A stretch of DNA of 64,000 nucleotides from Opisthocomus hoazin (lineage: Eukaryota; Chordata; Aves; Opisthocomiformes; Opisthocomidae): positions 13,219,216 through 13,283,215 of the forward strand of contig NC_134433.1 in assembly GCF_030867145.1 (NCBI RefSeq). The letters run 5' to 3'. Positions 60,501-64,000 of this stretch are shown one piece after another (within the stretch, counting starts at the first letter, position 1; each line of letters starts with the position of its first letter). The translations under genes were made by a program, and so were the position numbers. The notes under the pieces are model-generated. The model made no database searches. It saw only the letters and a list, made by a program, of their open reading frames with translations, and was not told the origin of the DNA.

Positions 60501-61439
60501 GATGGGATTTGACTTTACATGGTTGTTTTTTTTAAATGTGAGTATCAGGTGTTCATAGAAAAAACAGACTGCGGAACAATTTCTCCTTGGTACATTTGCA
60601 CACATTTCTTCATCTTTTTAATGGCTGATGTTAATGGCAGTGTAGTGAAATAGGAGTAATTTCTGTCTAAATACTAAATAAGAAAGTATTTTAACCACAG
60701 CGCAGTTGGGCTGGGAAGCAGGGAGAGGGGGCAGGACTTGGTCCTGTAGCACAATACTGAGCTGCACAGGCACTTGAATCCTCTTCCACGCCCTCTGTGT
60801 GTGGTGTTTGCTCATTTTTCCACCTTGGCAGGGTCCAAACTAAGCAGCTGAGCATGTTCAGGGCTAACAGGCCCTAGATTTGGGCACAAATATTGCCTAG
60901 AGCCGTGTTCCCTGCCTGGGGTGGATGGGATGGATGAGCACAAGATCCTCGGCTTACGTTACAAGGCTGTGTAGCAAACAGTGTGGTGGCCAGCGTGTAA
61001 AGTGAGGCTTGGGCTGTGACTGGGACCCGCCTGCCAGTTTTAGCTCTTTGCTCTGTAAGCAGTGCTTAGGTTTGATGGAACGTTGATGGCGAGAGTTATG
61101 GATGTCTGATGCTCGTCGTGGTTGTTACTGGTTTGTGCTGGACGGGATGGGTGATGTTGAATTTCTCACTGTGTTACAGGATTGCCTGGCAGATTTGAGT
61201 TTCTCTTAGTGCAGGATCTCCCTCGCTGCCTCCTGTCCAGCCCAACGAGCCAGTGCTCACATGGTGAATAAACCACGTTTGATTGCAGCCCCGGCCCTTC
61301 TCTGCTGTCCCCCAAAGGGTTGACACATGTGGCAACCAGGCGGTCTCCAGCATTGGAGCGCTTTCTTATTGGAGTGGGGATGTTTGGGGCAATGTGTCCC
61401 GGTTTTGCCGCTTTTTATTTTAGAAAAATAGTAAAACCC
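60501..61439. other. Short intergenic spacer AKAP10-NLE1
   Basis: About 0.9 kb with no recognised gene. It contains an isolated AATAAA at about 61,265. Composition rises in GC toward the NLE1 CpG island. There are no recognisable repeats. Confidence 0.6.
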
Positions 61440-61624
61440 ACGTGTGTGGTCACCAGCCCCGCCTTCCCCGAGCCCCCGGGGCGGAACGCGCCCACTGCGG
61501 CCTCGAACCGGCGGCCCCGGCGAGGCGCTGTCGCCCCCCCCGCCGGCCGCCAGGGGGCAGCAGCGCGGCGCCCAGCGCTCCCGCCCCGGAGGAGCCGCTT
61601 CCGGCCCACGTGGGGCGCGCGCAC

Positions 61625-61633
61625 ATGGCGGCG
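61625..61633 (+). CDS. NLE1: NLE1 exon 1 (coding part)
   Basis: Only three codons (MAA) before a consensus donor (GCG, then GTGAGC). It fits the human MAA start. If exon 1 were bypassed, the Met at 61,872 in exon 2 would serve as start with a loss of four residues. Confidence 0.75.
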
Positions 61634-62840
61634 GTGAGCGGGCCGGGGGCGCGGAGCGGGGCCGGGGCCGCGCGTGGGTACCGGGGAGGGTGGGGGTGCT
61701 GGGGCGCTCCGGGTCCTCCGACTTCCCCGGGATTCCCCTGTGGGGCTGCTCCTGCCCCCGTCCCGCGCGGGGTCCCGGTCCCTGCGGGGCGTTTCTCCCT
61801 CCCGCGGGGCCCACGCCGGGTTCCCCGGTAGCGGGTCCGTCCCCGCCGCTGAGCCCGCCGTCCCGCAGAGCATGGCGCCGGACGAGGACGTGCAGCGGCT
61901 CCTGATCCAGTTCCGCGATGAGGCGGGGGAGTCCCTGGGCTCCCCCTTCGACGTCCCGGTCACCATCACCCCGGAGAAGCTGCAGCTGGTCTGCAACGCC
62001 CTCCTGCAGAAGGTGAGACCCCCGCCAAGCTCCCGCGGCACCCCGCGCCCGCCCCCCGCTGCCCCACCTGCCTCTTCCTCCCCAGGATGAGCCGGTGCCT
62101 CTGGCCTTCTTCGTCCACGATGCCGAGATCGTGGCGTCGCTGGAGAAGACCCTGGCGGGGCAGAGCGTGGAGACAGAGAAGGTCCTGGACATCATCTACC
62201 AGCCGCAGGCGGTGTTCCGGGTGCGGGCGGTGACCCGCTGCACCAGCTCCCTGGAGGGACACACCGAGGCCGTCATCTCGGTGGCCTTCAGCCCCACCGG
62301 AAAGTACGAGGGTCTGGCAGCGGGTGGGGGGCTCGGGACGAGGCAGCGGCTGCTGTGTCGCCCACCCTGGGCGCACCGCGCTGAGCTGGGTACTTCCTCC
62401 TCTCCCAGGTACCTGGCGAGCGGCTCTGGAGACACCACCGTCCGCTTCTGGGACCTCAGCACGGAGACGCCACAGTTCACGGCCAAAGGTGGGTGCAGGG
62501 GGGGTCCCGGGAGGGCAGGGACCCCCCCCTGCTCGGGGGAACACGCAGAGGAGCCTGGGTGCTGCCTGAGCCGTTTGGGCTGGGGCCGTGGCTCAGGGAG
62601 GGAATTGTTCTCTGACTAACGACGGGGGGGAGGAGGGTCTGGCCAGGAGGAGCACGGAGGGTTCCCCCCACCCCAGCCCTGCGGCAGGGTGGCTGCGTGC
62701 GGGGACGGCGGGGACAGGTGGTCACAGCTCTCCACTCACACCCGCCCCTGCTCTCTCGGCCAGGTCACCGGCACTGGGTGCTCAGCATCGCCTGGTCGCC
62801 CGACGGCAAGAAGCTGGCCTCGGGCTGCAAGAACAGCCAG
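61625..62840 (+). CDS. NLE1: Notchless homolog 1 (NLE1), 5' part
   Basis: Five exons in phase: 61625-61633, 61869-62012, 62086-62303, 62409-62488, 62764-62840 (528 bases, 176 residues). NLE1 (yeast Rsa4) is a nuclear pre-60S ribosome assembly factor; its N-terminal ubiquitin-like NLE domain binds the MIDAS domain of the AAA ATPase MDN1 (Rea1), which strips it from the particle, and a WD40 propeller follows. It was first named for its link to Notch signalling. Here the NLE domain spans about residues 10-95 ([13 protein letters not shown] to [13 protein letters not shown]), and the Glu at residue 82 in VETEK matches the conserved MDN1-contact Glu (human Glu85). The first WD40 repeat follows ([15 protein letters not shown] to TTVRFWDLS) and the second begins ([19 protein letters not shown]). 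The human protein is 485 residues; the remaining repeats lie beyond the window. The start at 61,625 gives MAASMAPDED; a second Met is at 61,872. Same strand as AKAP10. Confidence 0.95.
61869..62012 (+). CDS. NLE1: NLE1 exon 2 (NLE domain)
   Basis: 48 codons, phase 0 at both ends, [20 protein letters not shown] through [20 protein letters not shown] to LLQK. Acceptor CCGTCCCGCAG, donor AAG then GTGAGA. An alternative acceptor two bases later would break the frame. Confidence 0.93.
62086..62303 (+). CDS. NLE1: NLE1 exon 3
   Basis: 218 bases, residues 52-124, [20 protein letters not shown] through [14 protein letters not shown] and FRVRAVTRC to the start of WD40 repeat 1 ([18 protein letters not shown]). 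Donor GGAAA then GTACGA. Confidence 0.94.
62409..62488 (+). CDS. NLE1: NLE1 exon 4
   Basis: 80 bases, residues 124-151, [20 protein letters not shown] then PQFTAK. Completes WD40 repeat 1 with its WD dipeptide. Acceptor CCTCTCCCAG, donor AAAG then GTGGGT. Confidence 0.95.
62764..62840 (+). CDS. NLE1: NLE1 exon 5
   Basis: 77 bases, residues 151-176, [20 protein letters not shown] then GCKNSQ, start of WD40 repeat 2. Acceptor CTCTCTCGGCCAG, donor CAG then GTACGC. The next exon (human continues ILLWDP) was not found before the right edge. Confidence 0.94.
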
Positions 62841-64000
62841 GTACGCCTTGGCTCCCGGCTCCCTCGGCGCGGGGCCAGGAGCCTGACAGCCGCGCTGGGG
62901 GGGGGGTCTGTGGGGCCTGGAGACCCTCTGTGGCCCTGGCAAAGGGGCTGGGAGGGATTAGGTGCGAAGAGTAGTTTTTTTCCAGGGTGTATCTGGTTGT
63001 CCTGAGCGGGATTCCCGTTCCCCAGAGGAGCTGTGCACGGGGATGCATCGCAGTAGCTGCGAGCGGCGTCTCCGAGCTCAGTGCTGGGCAGGGCTGTGGC
63101 TTTGTCGCCTTCGCAGACCTCTCGCCGCTGAGCCCTGCTGCCTTGTGGCAGACGCTGCTCCCTCTGCGCAGGAGAGAGTCCAGGCCTTGGACGCGGTCCT
63201 TGGCAGACGGCTCTGTCATGAGGAAGGTGTCTGGAGCAAGAAAGGGCATCACCCAGCCAAGGCAGGGCTGCTCTTTGCGTGACCCAGACGTGCAGCGGCA
63301 GCTTGTTTCGCGGCGCTCCCGCTCAGACACAGCCAAATTCCCTCTTACAGGAGTGCGAAGGGGGCCCTGCCCTGGCGGTGGGGCCAAACGTGTGCACTTC
63401 AGGTGCGTGCAGAGATACCTGGGGGACGAGAGCACTCGGGGGCAATTAAAAGTGAGTCAGGAACTTGCTGAGCTGCAGCGGGGCCATCACTTGTCTGACC
63501 TTCAGACAGTCCGGGAGCAATGAGAGCGGCCGCGGAGCTGCCGAGCGTTGCTGTCCCGTGCTCGGTTTCTGAGCGGCCGCTCCGTGAGGCCGCTGTGATG
63601 CCAGCCCCAAGGGAACGGGCCAGGCCGGGGGTTTCTGGCCTGGCTTGGGGCAGTGCTGGCTTTAATCTGATCAAGGGAGTCATCTGTCCGCTGTTTCTCC
63701 CAGGCTCTTAAGTAGGAGATGACTAATGCCTTGGCTCCTTGGATGAACATTTATATAGAGAGAAAAAACAAGAGAAAACCAGCATGTGTCCCACCCACAG
63801 AATCCGATAATAAGTAGCATTTAGCGCGCTCTGGCTTTCATCGCGCACTGCAAACACTCACAAACTCTCTGGCACAGCGTGTCAAAGGCTCAGGCTGGCT
63901 TTTTGGAGACCTGGATTGGGTTTGTTTTGAGGCAGATATTTTTGTAGCAGTGGCGTTTTAGGCAGAGAGGAAGGTGATCAGGTCTCATGCTTCGCCATGT
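62841..64000 (+). other. NLE1 intron 5, incomplete
   Basis: No sequence matching the rest of WD40 repeat 2 or later repeats was found, so this is read as intron running past the right edge. The open frames here have no recognisable domain. Confidence 0.6.

Larger units (their letters stand above)
61440..62330 (+). promoter_or_regulatory. CpG island, NLE1 promoter with E-box and ETS site
   Basis: CpG-dense DNA starts at about 61,440 and covers NLE1 exons 1-3. Just before the start codon at 61,625 lie CTTCCGG (ETS-type, 61,598-61,604) and a palindromic CACGTG E-box (61,607-61,612). CACGTG binds MYC/MAX and USF, which fits a ribosome-biogenesis gene. The start codon itself sits in CACATGGCGGCGG, a YY1-like context. 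Confidence 0.65.

Noticed and set aside
61257-62195. 312-codon minus-strand frame over NLE1 exons 1-3
   Set aside because: It is the antisense shadow of GC-rich NLE1 coding and promoter sequence, with no recognisable domain.
63350-63420. Acceptor-like CCTCTTACAG considered as NLE1 exon 6
   Set aside because: The following codons do not match WD40 repeat 2, and no suitable donor-bounded exon follows.
1-64000. tRNA, rRNA, CRISPR, prokaryotic operon, phage or endogenous retrovirus
   Set aside because: Read on both strands, no cloverleaf, rRNA core, regular spacer array, or paired LTR with gag/pol/env frames was seen. All clear coding sequence is intron-split vertebrate type.

Overview
The window looks like nuclear DNA from a bird. 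It contains intron-split vertebrate genes with textbook splice sites, three strong CpG islands, long G-rich tracts, and repeats that are recognisably CR1 LINEs (the dominant avian retrotransposon), with no Alu- or L1-like mammalian repeats. The species cannot be named from the sequence. No operon, phage, CRISPR array or other bacterial feature is present.

Layout. (1) 1-22,217 is mostly non-coding. I see no recognisable protein gene there, only one short CR1 tail (20,121-20,203), a hairpin, AT-rich blocks that look like regulatory elements, and two well-formed candidate spliced exons on the + strand (8,071-8,212 and 9,244-9,351) of unknown identity. (2) 22,218-33,408 on the minus strand holds the first two coding exons of an LHFPL-family tetraspan membrane protein (LHFPL7/TMEM211-like or LHFPL2-like), with a 10.8-kb first intron. 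Its CpG-island promoter lies around 33,400-34,700. The last part of this gene was not found. (3) 34,700-39,340 is a divergent intergenic spacer that contains a CR1 copy (35,365-36,202) with a nearly open reverse-transcriptase frame. (4) 39,350-60,500 on the + strand is the whole of AKAP10 (D-AKAP2): CpG-island promoter with repeated YY1-type motifs, 15 coding exons encoding 639 residues, and a 3' UTR of about 1.4 kb. (5) 61,440 to the right edge, + strand, is the promoter and first five coding exons (176 residues) of NLE1, a ribosome-biogenesis WD40 protein; the rest lies beyond the window.

The three genes do not form one pathway. AKAP10 tethers protein kinase A and binds Rab GTPases on endosomes and mitochondria, NLE1 acts in nuclear maturation of the 60S ribosomal subunit, and LHFPL proteins are four-pass membrane proteins. 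AKAP10 and NLE1 are head-to-tail neighbours about 1.1 kb apart; the LHFPL gene is divergent from AKAP10.

I found no evidence of an undescribed biological system. The points most worth a second look are a probable GC-AG intron in the LHFPL gene, valine in AKAP10 at the site of the human Ile646Val variant, a duplicated 39-bp AT-rich element in the LHFPL intron, and the two orphan splice-flanked exons near 8-9 kb.
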